Below are positions 1 to 7,423 of a stretch of 15,215 nt of DNA, one piece after another. The DNA lies in contig JAIOSR010000510.1 in the NCBI GenBank assembly GCA_021107495.1, forward strand, positions 1 through 15,215, in the 5' to 3' direction. The position numbers and the translations under genes are program-made. The notes beneath the pieces are model-generated. The model was not told the origin of the DNA. It worked only from the letters and a program-made list of their open reading frames with translations, and ran no database searches. The stretch is from Desulfobacterales bacterium. GTDB taxonomy: Bacteria > Desulfobacterota > DSM-4660 > Desulfatiglandales > Desulfatiglandaceae. Position 1 is the first letter of the stretch, and the number at the start of each line of letters is the position of its first letter.

Positions 1-328
1 ATTCTCCCCGGCAAAGGGCAACGACTGACAGAAGCAGCCGAAAGGAGGTGCCCGAGTTTCCCAGATAAAGCCGCTTTCTAATCGAGGCAGGGCGAAATTT
101 TCCTCCTGTCCCTGCAACCCTAACGTTTTTTCCCTCATAGGAGATGTTCACCCCAAGCTCCTGTAAGGCATTGGCGGTATAGAGGGTGTCTTCGCATTCC
201 AGAAAATCTTTAAGCAGGCTCTCTCCGTTTGCAAGACAGGCGGCAATGATTGCCCGATGGGTTATGCTTTTTGAACCCGGGATTCTAACGGTTGCATTTA
301 GCCGGGATTTCGTTCTAATTGCTTTCAT
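1..328 (-). CDS. aroA: 3-phosphoshikimate 1-carboxyvinyltransferase (EPSP synthase), N-terminal part
   Basis: Transfers the enolpyruvyl group of PEP to shikimate 3-phosphate, the step before chorismate synthase. Only the first 109 residues are present; the gene leaves the window on the left. Visible in the translation: the substrate-binding PGSKSITHRA motif at residues 17-26 (Lys20, Ser21, Arg25) and LGNSGTSFRLL at 89-99, the family's GN-GT-R signature. The residue after Arg97 is Leu, where class I enzymes such as E. coli have Pro, so this resembles the class II/Bacillus-like 'GNSGT..RL' form. The ATG at 328 lies inside the end of aroE, overlapping it by 14 bp, which implies translational coupling. 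The upstream ribosome site (TGGAA) is weak. Last visible gene of the leftward operon. Family assignment is secure; properties of the missing two thirds are unknown. Confidence 0.93.
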   Translation of the reverse strand, partial: MKAIRTKSRLNATVRIPGSKSITHRAIIAACLANGESLLKDFLECEDTLYTANALQELGVNISYEGKNVRVAGTGGKFRPASIRKRLYLGNSGTSFRLLLSVVALCRGE

Positions 329-1145
329 TCTGTTCCAGTAAGGCAGTCTCTGCCGCACGCCTCATTGTGCCGACCGGGGGATTGATACCCGTCCATAAGC
401 GGAATTGCTCAGATCCCTGGTAGACAAACATGCTTAGCCCGCTGATTGTTACACAGCCTAAGGCCTTAGCCATCTTCAGAAGCCGGGTCTCAAGGGGGTT
501 ATAGATGATATCCATCACCACCATACCTTCCCTGAGAACAGGTTTCCGGACAAGGCATTCCTCGATGTTGGGGGACATTCCAACCGGTGTAGTCTGGATC
601 AAAAGGTCCGCCTTGTGTTCTCCAAGTCTATCAAGAGGGATATATGGACATTCAAGCACACGGGCAAGTTCATTGCCCCGTGCGTCAGAGCGGTTGACCA
701 CTGATATATCCACACCATTTTCTTTTAATGTGAACCCGATGGCTCGAGCCGCTCCTCCGGCCCCTAACACAAGACAGCTTTTGCCGGGAAGAACGCCCTT
801 TTCGTTCAGGGCCCTGTAAGCCCCAAGGGCGTCAGTATTATATCCGGCCAACCGGCCGTCATCATTTATTATCGTGTTAACCGCTCCGATCTTTTTGGCC
901 AGAGGATCCACATCATCAAGATATGGGATCACCCTTGATTTGAAGGGAATAGTAACGCTTATTCCTTTTATGCCAAGGGCCCTTATCCCCCTGAGACAGC
1001 CCTCCATATCCTCCGTTTCAAAGGCGAGATAGACTGCGTCAAGACCCGCTTCCAAAAAGGCGGCATTGTGCATGGCCGGGCCAAGGGAATGACCTATGGG
1101 TTTACCCACAACACCATATAGAGATGTGTGCTGATCAATGGTCAT
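315..1145 (-). CDS. aroE: Shikimate dehydrogenase
   Basis: NADPH-dependent reduction of 3-dehydroshikimate to shikimate. The 276-residue product has the family's usual length. The substrate-binding N-terminal domain carries GKPIGHSLGPAMHNAAF at residues 14-30, VTIPFKS with the catalytic Lys69, GAVNT (Asn90) and NTDA (Asp105). The cofactor-binding domain starts with the glycine-rich GAGGAARAIG at 128-137. The start ATG overlaps the aroD stop as ATGA (4 bp), and its own end overlaps aroA by 14 bp, so it is embedded in a tightly packed operon. The NRS sequence after the second beta strand (residues 151-153) fits the NADP-binding NRT/NRS loop of this family. Nothing looks broken. Confidence 0.96.
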   Translation of the reverse strand: MTIDQHTSLYGVVGKPIGHSLGPAMHNAAFLEAGLDAVYLAFETEDMEGCLRGIRALGIKGISVTIPFKSRVIPYLDDVDPLAKKIGAVNTIINDDGRLAGYNTDALGAYRALNEKGVLPGKSCLVLGAGGAARAIGFTLKENGVDISVVNRSDARGNELARVLECPYIPLDRLGEHKADLLIQTTPVGMSPNIEECLVRKPVLREGMVVMDIIYNPLETRLLKMAKALGCVTISGLSMFVYQGSEQFRLWTGINPPVGTMRRAAETALLEQNESN

Positions 1146-1810
1146 GATGCAATTATATCCAGTATCTGTTTCATTTCCCTGATGGGAATCTGTCCCGAGG
1201 CGGATTCTTCACCGGTTTCAAGGGAGGCGAAAGTCAGATAACCGCCCATGAAGGGACTGGCAATTCGACTGATTCGACCCATGGGCCCCATACAGAAGGC
1301 GATGATCTTGATGCCAAGGTTTTTGGCCAAAGGAATCAAACCCAGGACACGAAGATTGTCTTGAAGTGCCCCTGCTTGAGTCACGATCTTAACGATATCG
1401 GCTCCTGTGGCGGCCATTTTTCTGAGAAGCCCCTCAAGCTTTTCCCGTGAAGGAGTTCCATTTAACTGGTGGTTTGAGATGATGAGCCTGGAAGCCCCAT
1501 GCATTTGAAAAAGTTCGTGACGAAGCTCCGAAGGCAGGCTGAACTCCACATCCACAAAATCCGCACCTGCTTCAATAGCATTCACAAGATACCTGATCCG
1601 GGTTCCATAATGGGCTGAACCTTCTCCTCCCTGCCCCCTTGAGCGATATGTCACCATAATCGGTTTGGACACAGCCCTGATGATTTCTTCGAGATCAAAT
1701 GTCTCCATGACGTCCAGCCGTATCTCAATCATATCCGCAAGGACCTCTGCTTTTGCCAGCTTTATCAGGGCCTCGGCATTATTCCGGGCCATTATTGGGG
1801 TACAAATCAT
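1142..1810 (-). CDS. aroD: Type I 3-dehydroquinate dehydratase
   Basis: Dehydrates 3-dehydroquinate to 3-dehydroshikimate through a Schiff base. The 222-residue length fits the single-domain type I enzyme. Seen in the sequence: EIRLD at 29-33 (Glu29, Arg31), catalytic His114 in ISNHQLNGTPS, Schiff-base Lys141 in IVKIV, MGPMGRISR at 174-182 and the SGQ substrate loop at 205-207. The His motif reads SNH instead of the commoner SYH/SFH. A 44-bp gap separates it from the upstream dehydroquinate synthase II gene, one of the larger gaps in this operon. Its start has only a distant AAGGA upstream. A few extra N-terminal residues with a non-ATG start cannot be excluded. Confidence 0.95.
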   Translation of the reverse strand: MICTPIMARNNAEALIKLAKAEVLADMIEIRLDVMETFDLEEIIRAVSKPIMVTYRSRGQGGEGSAHYGTRIRYLVNAIEAGADFVDVEFSLPSELRHELFQMHGASRLIISNHQLNGTPSREKLEGLLRKMAATGADIVKIVTQAGALQDNLRVLGLIPLAKNLGIKIIAFCMGPMGRISRIASPFMGGYLTFASLETGEESASGQIPIREMKQILDIIAS

Positions 1811-1854
1811 ATCTAATTGACGATCCTTGTTTGAAAATGGTCCATGGTAGGTCG

Positions 1855-2847
1855 TTATTTTTCCGTGATGGTCTCTTTGATCTTATGCCCAAAATGCCTT
1901 CCCGCATCTTCCACATGGCCCAAGACCTCATCGCCGGGCTTCAATTTAACGACCGAAATCGCTGCGCCCTCCACGTCAACCAGGCGGATGGTCTCGGCAT
2001 TCTGAAGAATCGTACTCACCGGACCGTTTGGTCCCGTTGCCTCGATCAGAAGCAGGGGTCTTCGTTCGATCTTCACCCTGCCGACTACCAGGGCCGTTAA
2101 CCGGCCCGTAGCGTTGACCTTAATGATTTCATCGCCTGCCCCGACCTCCGAAAGATAGCGGGTTTTACCGCCCGGGACCATAATATAGGCGTGGACAGGA
2201 CCGGCATTCACTCTAAATGGTCTTGGGGAAACATAGGGGTTGTCAATGCTTTCTGCATGGACCAGGAAGAGTGCCTGACTGCTGTTTCCTACCAGACAGC
2301 CTTCACCCAGTCCCATCACGGTACACGTGTCAACGCAAACCCTGTCTCCCATCCCCAGGGGACGGATATTATCAACTTTCAATTTTACCAGATCAATGGT
2401 CTGGCGTTCCGATTTCATCTCATTTATTATTTCCCTGACCAGGATGGGGTTTCTTTCGGTTATTATCAGGCCGTCCACTCCTTTTTCCAGAATCCCCGCA
2501 GCAGTCCTGGCACCCTCCAGGTCATCAACCTCCACAAAGATATTACCGGTTTGGGCTACCAAATTCTCCAGGGGGATGATCGTCCAGTCCCTGGTCTTTA
2601 CAACAACTTTTTTCCGACGACTCAGTTTAACGATTTCTTCTTCATCTTCGGCCGATTGGATATCCACGCATACCACATCTTCTCCCCACTTCAGGTCGCC
2701 TTTATCAGAGACCGTTTTAATCAGACCCAACTCTTTGACGCCAGCGACCTTATCCCCTGAAACCAGAACGGCATCCGCACCTGACTCCAGGGCCGTTGTA
2801 ACCAGTTCTTTTTCCCAAGGATCGGCCTTAACCCATATCTCTTTCAT
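1855..2847 (-). CDS. aroB': 3-dehydroquinate synthase II (archaeal-type, MJ1249 family)
   Basis: NAD-dependent oxidative deamination and cyclization of 2-amino-3,7-dideoxy-D-threo-hept-6-ulosonate (ADH) to 3-dehydroquinate. It replaces the classical AroB reaction. The 330-residue protein shows the family's hallmark segments: GDRVCVDTC (about 167-175), the GEGCLVGNSSQALFLVHAES stretch, NPYVSPRPFRVNAGPVHAYI, and a C-terminal end in GRHFGHKIKETITEK. It lies 19 bp downstream of tyrA and is preceded by GAGG about 10 bases before the ATG. It shares an operon with the enzyme that makes its substrate (aroA' at 4749-5573), which strongly supports the assignment. The family was characterised in Methanocaldococcus; its function here is inferred from sequence and pairing. 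Confidence 0.93.
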   Translation of the reverse strand: MKEIWVKADPWEKELVTTALESGADAVLVSGDKVAGVKELGLIKTVSDKGDLKWGEDVVCVDIQSAEDEEEIVKLSRRKKVVVKTRDWTIIPLENLVAQTGNIFVEVDDLEGARTAAGILEKGVDGLIITERNPILVREIINEMKSERQTIDLVKLKVDNIRPLGMGDRVCVDTCTVMGLGEGCLVGNSSQALFLVHAESIDNPYVSPRPFRVNAGPVHAYIMVPGGKTRYLSEVGAGDEIIKVNATGRLTALVVGRVKIERRPLLLIEATGPNGPVSTILQNAETIRLVDVEGAAISVVKLKPGDEVLGHVEDAGRHFGHKIKETITEK

Positions 2848-2866
2848 GACTAAAAAACCTCATTTC

Positions 2867-3715
2867 TTAACGTGAATTTAAAAAAGTCCCGAGCGACTTG
2901 AAGAGTTCACCAAAAGCCTCTCTGTCGTTCAAGCGAATAATTCGCAGCATTGTTTGTATCGTATCCAGGTACTGCTCAGAGGACTCTTCGGCCCAGGGAT
3001 TATCCATTAAAAGCGACTCGAACAGTTCCGGTGGCTGTTTGACCATGGACCTTATTCGATCCAGTCGTCGCTCAAAGGTCCGGGTTGAGCAATTCAAGAT
3101 CTTCTCGAAACCAAAACCTGATTTGACCAGACAAAGGCCTAGGGCCAATGTGGAAAAATGATTGACCCCCTGGATGAGCCCCATTATTTGATCGTGTTCA
3201 ACCGGGTCCATAACAACAACCTTTATTCCAGCCCTCTCCAGGACTCTGGTGAGCCATTCCAGCCCTTTTTTACCCCTTCCGGGGCAGAGTACCATCCTTT
3301 GCCCTTCTGCGGATTTCCCTTCGGTGCCGAACAGAGGGTGTGCGCCCACCACCTCGGCACATGAATATTGCAGCATGGCCTTCACCGGTTTCTCCTTTAT
3401 TGAAGTGAGGTCCATGAGCAGGGCATTTTCAGAAACCAGAGGTCCCAATTCCCGGATCACCTTAATAGTATCGGCTATGGGTACCGAAATGACGACCACG
3501 TCACACCGGCGTGCCGTTTCGGCGGGCGTAAGGTCGGTCCCGCGCCCAACTCGAAAAACCCTTTCAGCAACGGGTTCCACAAGATGGGCAAACCACGATC
3601 CCATGGCGCCTGTACCACCGACAATGCCTATGTTTGGTCTGGTAAAATTCGCGTCTATGGCCAAGGGCTCCTCGCTGCGGGGTAAGACCCAAGCTGTCTG
3701 AAGAATACACAGCAT
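2867..3715 (-). CDS. tyrA: Prephenate dehydrogenase (T-protein-like dehydrogenase domain)
   Basis: Oxidative decarboxylation of prephenate to 4-hydroxyphenylpyruvate for tyrosine. Using the ATG at 3715 gives 282 residues. The NAD-binding fold begins IGIVGGTGAMG (residues 29-39), followed by VVISVPI at 74-80, DLTSIK, HPLFG at 126-130, and EHDQIMGLIQGVNHF at 173-187 with the catalytic-type His residues. The pattern resembles the dehydrogenase half of enterobacterial TyrA, but there is no chorismate mutase domain because that activity is in pheA. The start is uncertain. The ATG at 3715 overlaps pheA by 61 bp and has GGAGG only one base before it. A TTG at 3664 with AGGAG three bases upstream would give a 265-residue protein with a more usual lead into the fold. 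No ACT or other C-terminal regulatory domain is evident. Confidence 0.92.
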   Translation of the reverse strand: MLCILQTAWVLPRSEEPLAIDANFTRPNIGIVGGTGAMGSWFAHLVEPVAERVFRVGRGTDLTPAETARRCDVVVISVPIADTIKVIRELGPLVSENALLMDLTSIKEKPVKAMLQYSCAEVVGAHPLFGTEGKSAEGQRMVLCPGRGKKGLEWLTRVLERAGIKVVVMDPVEHDQIMGLIQGVNHFSTLALGLCLVKSGFGFEKILNCSTRTFERRLDRIRSMVKQPPELFESLLMDNPWAEESSEQYLDTIQTMLRIIRLNDREAFGELFKSLGTFLNSR

Positions 3716-4764
3716 TCCTCCATTTTCTTCATTGCAGTAAGGACATCCCGATCCCGGGAGTGTCCCTCTATATCCACAAAAAAGAGGTATTCCCAGCTTC
3801 TTACCCTAATGGGTCTGGATTCGATTCGAGACATATTGATTTTTTTTCGTGCCAGGTTCTCCAACACCTTATACAGGGTTCCCGGACTGTGTTTAACTGA
3901 AAAAAGGATAGAGGTTTTGTCTCTCCCGGTAGGTTGCGCATCGGTTTTCCCGATAGCCACGAACCGGGTTACATTGTCGGGATGATCCTCTATATCCTCC
4001 GCCAGTATCTTCAGGCCATAGGTAGAAGCGGAAAGATCGCTCCCCAAAGCAGCGGCTTTGGGTTCATCCGCCGCCATTCGAGCAGCAAGGGATGTGCTCT
4101 CCACTTCCCTGAGAGAGGCTTTGGGCAGATGATTCTTTATCCAGGCGCGACACTGAGCAGCAGCCATGGGATGGGAATAAAGGATATTGATATTTTCAAT
4201 ACATTCCGCCTTTGACATGAGATGATGTCGTATCCTGATAAGACTCTCGGCACATATCTTCAGTTCATAGTTACAGAAATAATCCAAGGTGCCCTCAACG
4301 GAGCCCTCAAAGGCATTCTCAATGGCCAGCACACCGTGTTTGCATGTACCCTTATCCACCATGTCAAATATCTCCGCAACGGAGCCGGCAGGCTCAAATG
4401 TTGCTGAACGGCCAAAAAGGGACAGGGCCGCCTGGTGAGTAAAGTTAGCCTCAGGTCCCAGAAAAGCCACTTTAAGGGTTTCTTGAACCGAACGGGAGGC
4501 AGAGATAATCTCGCCATATATGTTTATGATAGCTTCAGGGGTCAGTCGTTCATTAGCGTTTGAGCACAGACGATCCAACACCTCTTTTTCCCTGGCGGCA
4601 TCAAAAAGATCAACCCCAAGAGATCTCTTGATTTCTCCGACCGAGACACCTTCCTCCTGTCTTTTGGACAAAAGGGAGATTATTTGCTCGTCAATTCGGT
4701 TTATTTCCTCTCTATGATTTGCAAGGGTTTCCCATTCATTTTTATCGTTTATGCCACGTGCCAT
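3655..4764 (-). CDS. pheA: Bifunctional chorismate mutase / prephenate dehydratase with ACT domain
   Basis: Converts chorismate to prephenate and then to phenylpyruvate. The chorismate mutase helices span about residues 14-95 (NRIDEQIISLLSKR, then VGEIKRSLG). The prephenate dehydratase domain runs from about 96 to 275, with AIENAFEGSVEGTLDYF near 147-163, SHPMAAAQC near 197-205, and the catalytic TRF motif at 266-268. The C-terminal ACT domain holds SPGTL at 293-297 and ESRP at 315-318, the Phe-binding region known from E. coli P-protein, so allosteric feedback by phenylalanine is likely. The 369-residue length is normal for the fusion. Its start is supported by AGGAGG seven bases upstream; this site lies inside the end of aroA', which pheA overlaps by 16 bp. 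It supplies prephenate to the adjoining tyrA. Confidence 0.96.
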   Translation of the reverse strand: MARGINDKNEWETLANHREEINRIDEQIISLLSKRQEEGVSVGEIKRSLGVDLFDAAREKEVLDRLCSNANERLTPEAIINIYGEIISASRSVQETLKVAFLGPEANFTHQAALSLFGRSATFEPAGSVAEIFDMVDKGTCKHGVLAIENAFEGSVEGTLDYFCNYELKICAESLIRIRHHLMSKAECIENINILYSHPMAAAQCRAWIKNHLPKASLREVESTSLAARMAADEPKAAALGSDLSASTYGLKILAEDIEDHPDNVTRFVAIGKTDAQPTGRDKTSILFSVKHSPGTLYKVLENLARKKINMSRIESRPIRVRSWEYLFFVDIEGHSRDRDVLTAMKKMEECCVFFRQLGSYPAARSPWP

Positions 4765-5573
4765 CTTTTTTCCTCCTGAATATCGTCAAGATAGTCCAAG
4801 GCATCATCAACAGACGCATTTTCATGAACAATCATTGAAATAGCGGCCACAATCCGGGTAGGATTTTTGTGCTGAAATACGTTTCGCCCGATGGAGGTCC
4901 CTGCCGCACCGGCCTCCATGGCGCCTTTTACCATCTCCAGCATGGACCGGTCCGAGTCCATCTTCGGGCCACCGGCAATGATGACCGGTACGTGGCACCC
5001 TTCCACCACCTCTCTAAACGAATCCCGATCACCGGTATAGGAAACCTTGACCACATCCGCTCCCATCTCTGCGCCTAAGCGGGCAGCGTGTTTGATTGCC
5101 CCTGCATCATATTCGTTTTTGATCCTCTTACCTCTGGGATAGATCATTGCGAGAAGGGGCATTCCCCATTCCGAGGCAGCATGCTCCACCTTTCCCAGGT
5201 CGGCCAACATCTCTTTTTCATGACCGTTGCCGATATTGATGTGAACGGATATTCCGTCCGCGCCTAACTGTAAAGCCTCCTCCACAGTGCACACAAGGGT
5301 TTTGGCGTTGGGGTCGGGGGACATAGACGTGCTCCCTGACAGATGTACGATGAGTCCGACGTCAGGGCCGCCTTTTCTGTGGCCTCTTACAACCTGACCT
5401 TTGTGCTCCACAATCGCATTGGCCCCCCCGACTGCCACCTGAGCTACGGCCTCTTTTAGATTAGTAATCCCCGCGATCGGACCCGAGCTCAAGCCGTGGT
5501 CCATGGGCACAATAACAGCCTTCCCTGTGTTGCGATCAAATATCCTTTCCATCCTGATTTGTTTCCCTATCAT
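4749..5573 (-). CDS. aroA': 2-amino-3,7-dideoxy-D-threo-hept-6-ulosonate (ADH) synthase
   Basis: Transaldolase-type condensation of a 6-deoxy-5-ketofructose 1-phosphate-derived unit with aspartate semialdehyde to give ADH, the first committed step of the archaeal-type shikimate entry. I chose the ATG at 5573 (274 residues, MIGKQIRMERIF...) over an upstream in-frame ATG at 5630. It has AGGGAG eight bases upstream, and the family starts this way. With this start, Asp25 (PMDHG), Tyr145 (MIYPRGK) and Lys176 (VKVSYTGD) sit at a constant offset of eight from the Asp33, Tyr153 and Lys184 reported for Methanocaldococcus MJ0400. The protein is a class I aldolase-type TIM barrel ending with GGPK and GTSIGRNVFQ phosphate-binding segments. 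It is the first structural gene after an internal leader peptide and terminator, so it is a likely control point. A related fructose-bisphosphate aldolase is the alternative, but the aroB' neighbour argues against it. Confidence 0.92.
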   Translation of the reverse strand: MIGKQIRMERIFDRNTGKAVIVPMDHGLSSGPIAGITNLKEAVAQVAVGGANAIVEHKGQVVRGHRKGGPDVGLIVHLSGSTSMSPDPNAKTLVCTVEEALQLGADGISVHINIGNGHEKEMLADLGKVEHAASEWGMPLLAMIYPRGKRIKNEYDAGAIKHAARLGAEMGADVVKVSYTGDRDSFREVVEGCHVPVIIAGGPKMDSDRSMLEMVKGAMEAGAAGTSIGRNVFQHKNPTRIVAAISMIVHENASVDDALDYLDDIQEEKRWHVA

Positions 5574-5635
5574 TTTTCTTCTCCCTTTAAGAATTCTGTT
5601 TGTCTGAAAACCGTTTATTACGCCACTCACTCATG

Positions 5636-5677
5636 AAAAATAAAAAGGCCGTGGACAATCAATCCGCCCGCGGCCTT
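5636..5677 (-). terminator. Attenuator terminator before the aroA'-pheA-tyrA operon
   Basis: Read leftward, the stem is AAGGCCGCGG (5677-5668) paired with CCACGGCCTT (5654-5645): ten pairs including one G-U, a 13-base loop, then a TTTTTATTTTT tract down to 5636. It lies between the aroC stop and the aroA' start, 15 bases after the stop of the aromatic leader ORF at 5693-5770. It could be a plain terminator for aroKC, but the leader ORF and the alternative pairing at 5663-5711 favour conditional termination. Confidence 0.85.
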
Positions 5678-5711
5678 ATTTATACAATTACTTCAAGGGC
5701 ACACGGGCGGA
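5663..5711 (-). promoter_or_regulatory. Predicted antiterminator pairing for the aroA' operon
   Basis: TCCGCCCGTG (5711-5702, inside the 3' end of the leader ORF) can pair with CGCGGGCGGA (5672-5663): eight perfect pairs plus a G-U and a further pair. The second strand includes most of the left arm of the terminator stem, so the two structures exclude each other. A ribosome stalled at the Phe/Tyr codons (5737-5723) would leave the first strand free. A competing upstream protector pairing is only imperfect (GGCG near 5744 with CGCC). Structures were found by eye, with no energy calculation. Confidence 0.65.
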
Positions 5712-5770
5712 CCTCTCCAACCATAAAAATAATAAAAGCCACGCCAGCATGTCTTGAAAGAATTTTCCAT
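5693..5770 (-). CDS. Aromatic leader peptide (Phe/Tyr/Trp sensor) for the aroA' operon
   Basis: A 25-codon ORF with a core reading CWRGFYYFYGWRGPPVCP. Eight of 25 residues are aromatic: Phe5, Trp9, Phe12, Tyr13, Tyr14, Phe15, Tyr16, Trp18. The FYYFY run occupies 5737-5723, followed by Gly and Trp. It ends 15 bases before an intrinsic terminator and overlaps one strand of a predicted antiterminator, the layout of a ribosome-mediated attenuator. The ATG is nine bases past the aroC TGA and in the same frame. The nearest purine-rich site (AAGGGGAG) ends 14 bases upstream, so initiation may depend on ribosomes finishing aroC. The peptide itself probably has no function beyond being translated. Confidence 0.8.
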   Translation of the reverse strand: MENSFKTCWRGFYYFYGWRGPPVCP

Positions 5771-5779
5771 TGATTCGTC

Positions 5780-6829
5780 TCACGCTCCCCTTGCGCGCAA
5801 AAAGTGATCGGCCAGGACAATTTTTACCATGGCCTCTAACACGGGAATTATTCGCGGAATTGCGGCAACATCATGTCGCCCTCCGAGTTTGAGCTTGGCG
5901 GGATGACCTTCCCTGTCAACCGTATCCTGTTCCCGTCCAATGGAAGGAATCGGCTTCACTCCGGCCCTAAGGACAATCTCGTCTCCATTAGAGATCCCGC
6001 CAAGGATTCCCCCGGCCCGATTTGAACCGAACCCATCAGGTGTAATAGGATCATTATTTTCCGAACCTCTCAGCCTCGCCGCCTCAAGGCCTGCGCCTAT
6101 CTCAACGGCCTTCACCGCCCCAACCGACATCACCGCCTTTGCCAGTTCCGCATCAAGTTTATCAAACACAGGTTCACCAAGACCGGGGGGACAACCGGTA
6201 ACCCGGACCTCAACAATGCCTCCCAGCGTGTCCCCCTCTTTTCCAGTCTTTGAAATCACCTCTTCCATCCGTTCACTTGCCATGGGGTCAGGACAGTAAA
6301 GGGGACTTCCGTCAATAAGCTCCAAATTGATATCCTCCGCCCTTACACTGCCCAACTCAAGCGTATATGCCACAACCTTTACACCTAAAGGCTTCAGTAT
6401 CTTACCGGCTGCGACACCGGCAGCAACCCTGGCTGCGGTTTCCCTGGCAGAATATCTTCCTCCTCCCCTGAAATCAAAGTGGCCGTATTTTTTATAGTAG
6501 GTAAAATCTCCGTGTCCCGGTCGAAAAACCTGCCGCAGGATATCATAAGGCCTGCTGTCCACATCCCGGTTTCGGATGAAAAGGGCAATGGGTGCGCCGG
6601 TAGTCCGGCCTTCAAATACACCGGACATAATTTCCACCCGATCCTTCTCTTTCCTGGGGGTGCTGCCGGGATGTCTGCCGGGCCTGCGTCTTGCCATGTC
6701 CCTTGCAAAATCTTCCCGGGAAAGACTGATCCCGGGAGGGCATCCGTCAATAACCACACCCACGCCCTCACCGTGGGACTCGCCAAAGGTAGTTATCTTG
6801 AATATCTTTCCAAATGAATTTCCTGCCAT
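5780..6829 (-). CDS. aroC: Chorismate synthase
   Basis: Converts EPSP to chorismate using reduced FMN, the branch-point product for pheA, tyrA and trpE. With the ATG at 6829 (MAGNSFGKIF..., AAGGAT six bases upstream) the protein has 349 residues, normal for the short bacterial form. An upstream ATG at 6862 would add 11 residues lying over aroK and is less likely. Signature segments are visible: TTFGESHG near residues 13-20 with His19, RRRPGRHPGSTPRKEKD, GRTTGAPI, a RGGGRYSARETAARVAAG block in the middle third, and RHDVAAIPR near the C terminus. It begins four bases after the aroK stop, so the two are cotranscribed. Its stop is followed by the aromatic leader ORF. Confidence 0.97.
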   Translation of the reverse strand: MAGNSFGKIFKITTFGESHGEGVGVVIDGCPPGISLSREDFARDMARRRPGRHPGSTPRKEKDRVEIMSGVFEGRTTGAPIALFIRNRDVDSRPYDILRQVFRPGHGDFTYYKKYGHFDFRGGGRYSARETAARVAAGVAAGKILKPLGVKVVAYTLELGSVRAEDINLELIDGSPLYCPDPMASERMEEVISKTGKEGDTLGGIVEVRVTGCPPGLGEPVFDKLDAELAKAVMSVGAVKAVEIGAGLEAARLRGSENNDPITPDGFGSNRAGGILGGISNGDEIVLRAGVKPIPSIGREQDTVDREGHPAKLKLGGRHDVAAIPRIIPVLEAMVKIVLADHFLRARGA

Positions 6830-6833
6830 AATT

Positions 6834-7361
6834 CTATCCTTGTAATCCTTTTGGCAGAGCATTTATAATTGTGGCCGCCACTTCCCCGATGGAAAGAGTG
6901 CCGGTATCCACCACGAAGTCCCCGGCCCTTTCGTAAAGCGGTTTCCGAATGCTTAAGACTTCCTTGATTTCTTCCAGGGGATTGTCCCCGGTGAGAGATG
7001 GCCGGGGCCTGCCCGATTCCCGGTCCTTATCCATCCGGTGTTTGAGAACATCGCCTCCAGCACTAAGCCAGACCACCCAGCCGTTTTTCTTCAGATTTTG
7101 CACATTCTCTTCATCCATTACGAAACCGCCTCCAGTGGCGACAACCAGATGATCATTCCTCGAAACCTCTGCAACCAGCCTTTTTTCAATCTCCCGGAAA
7201 TGATCCCATCCTTTTCCGGAGACTATTTTCTCAACGGAATGTCCTGTATCTTTTTCAATCAATGCGTCAGTATCCAAAAAATCTCTACCCAGTTCCTTGG
7301 CAAGGATCTTTCCTACTTCTGTTTTGCCACTGCATCGGTATCCGATCAAAACGATATTCAT
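6834..7361 (-). CDS. aroK: Shikimate kinase
   Basis: ATP-dependent phosphorylation of shikimate at the 3-hydroxyl. The start at 7361 (MNIVLIGYRCSGKTEVG) gives 175 residues, the family's usual size. The ORF can be opened to 7403, but that extension would run through the terminator hairpin and U-tract. Features: Walker A GYRCSGKT at 7-14 (Lys13), shikimate-binding Asp32 in DTDALIE, Arg56 in FREIEKR, GGG at 77-79, and the lid region RPRPSLTG near 118-125. A Cys replaces the more common Gly in the middle of the P-loop. The ribosome site AGGGG is very close to the ATG. First gene of the minus-strand operon and directly downstream of the FYFYFY attenuator. Confidence 0.95.
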   Translation of the reverse strand: MNIVLIGYRCSGKTEVGKILAKELGRDFLDTDALIEKDTGHSVEKIVSGKGWDHFREIEKRLVAEVSRNDHLVVATGGGFVMDEENVQNLKKNGWVVWLSAGGDVLKHRMDKDRESGRPRPSLTGDNPLEEIKEVLSIRKPLYERAGDFVVDTGTLSIGEVAATIINALPKGLQG

Positions 7362-7382
7362 AACCCCTGTTTGCTCCCGACC

Positions 7383-7423
7383 AAAAAAAAAGGCCGCGGG
7401 CAATTTTTTATGCCCACGGCCTT
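7383..7423 (-). terminator. Attenuator terminator before aroK
   Basis: Read leftward, AAGGCCGTGGGCA (7423-7411) pairs over 13 positions, one of them G-U, with TGCCCGCGGCCTT (7402-7390). The loop is eight bases of A/T, and nine consecutive T follow (7391-7383). This is a very strong intrinsic terminator. It stands 21 bases after the stop of the FYFYFY leader ORF and about 20 bases before the aroK ATG, so it can only act on transcripts heading into aroK. Confidence 0.92.

Noticed and set aside
2191..2875. Long plus-strand ORFs (for example 2191-2760 and 2327-2875) over the dehydroquinate synthase II gene.
   Set aside because: They are antisense to a well-conserved gene, have no recognisable motif or ribosome site, and have low-complexity composition typical of shadow frames.
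5574..5630. Extended N terminus of ADH synthase beginning at 5630.
   Set aside because: The ATG at 5573 has a well-placed AGGGAG, matches the family's start, and aligns the catalytic residues at a constant offset. The extension would start right beside the terminator U-tract.
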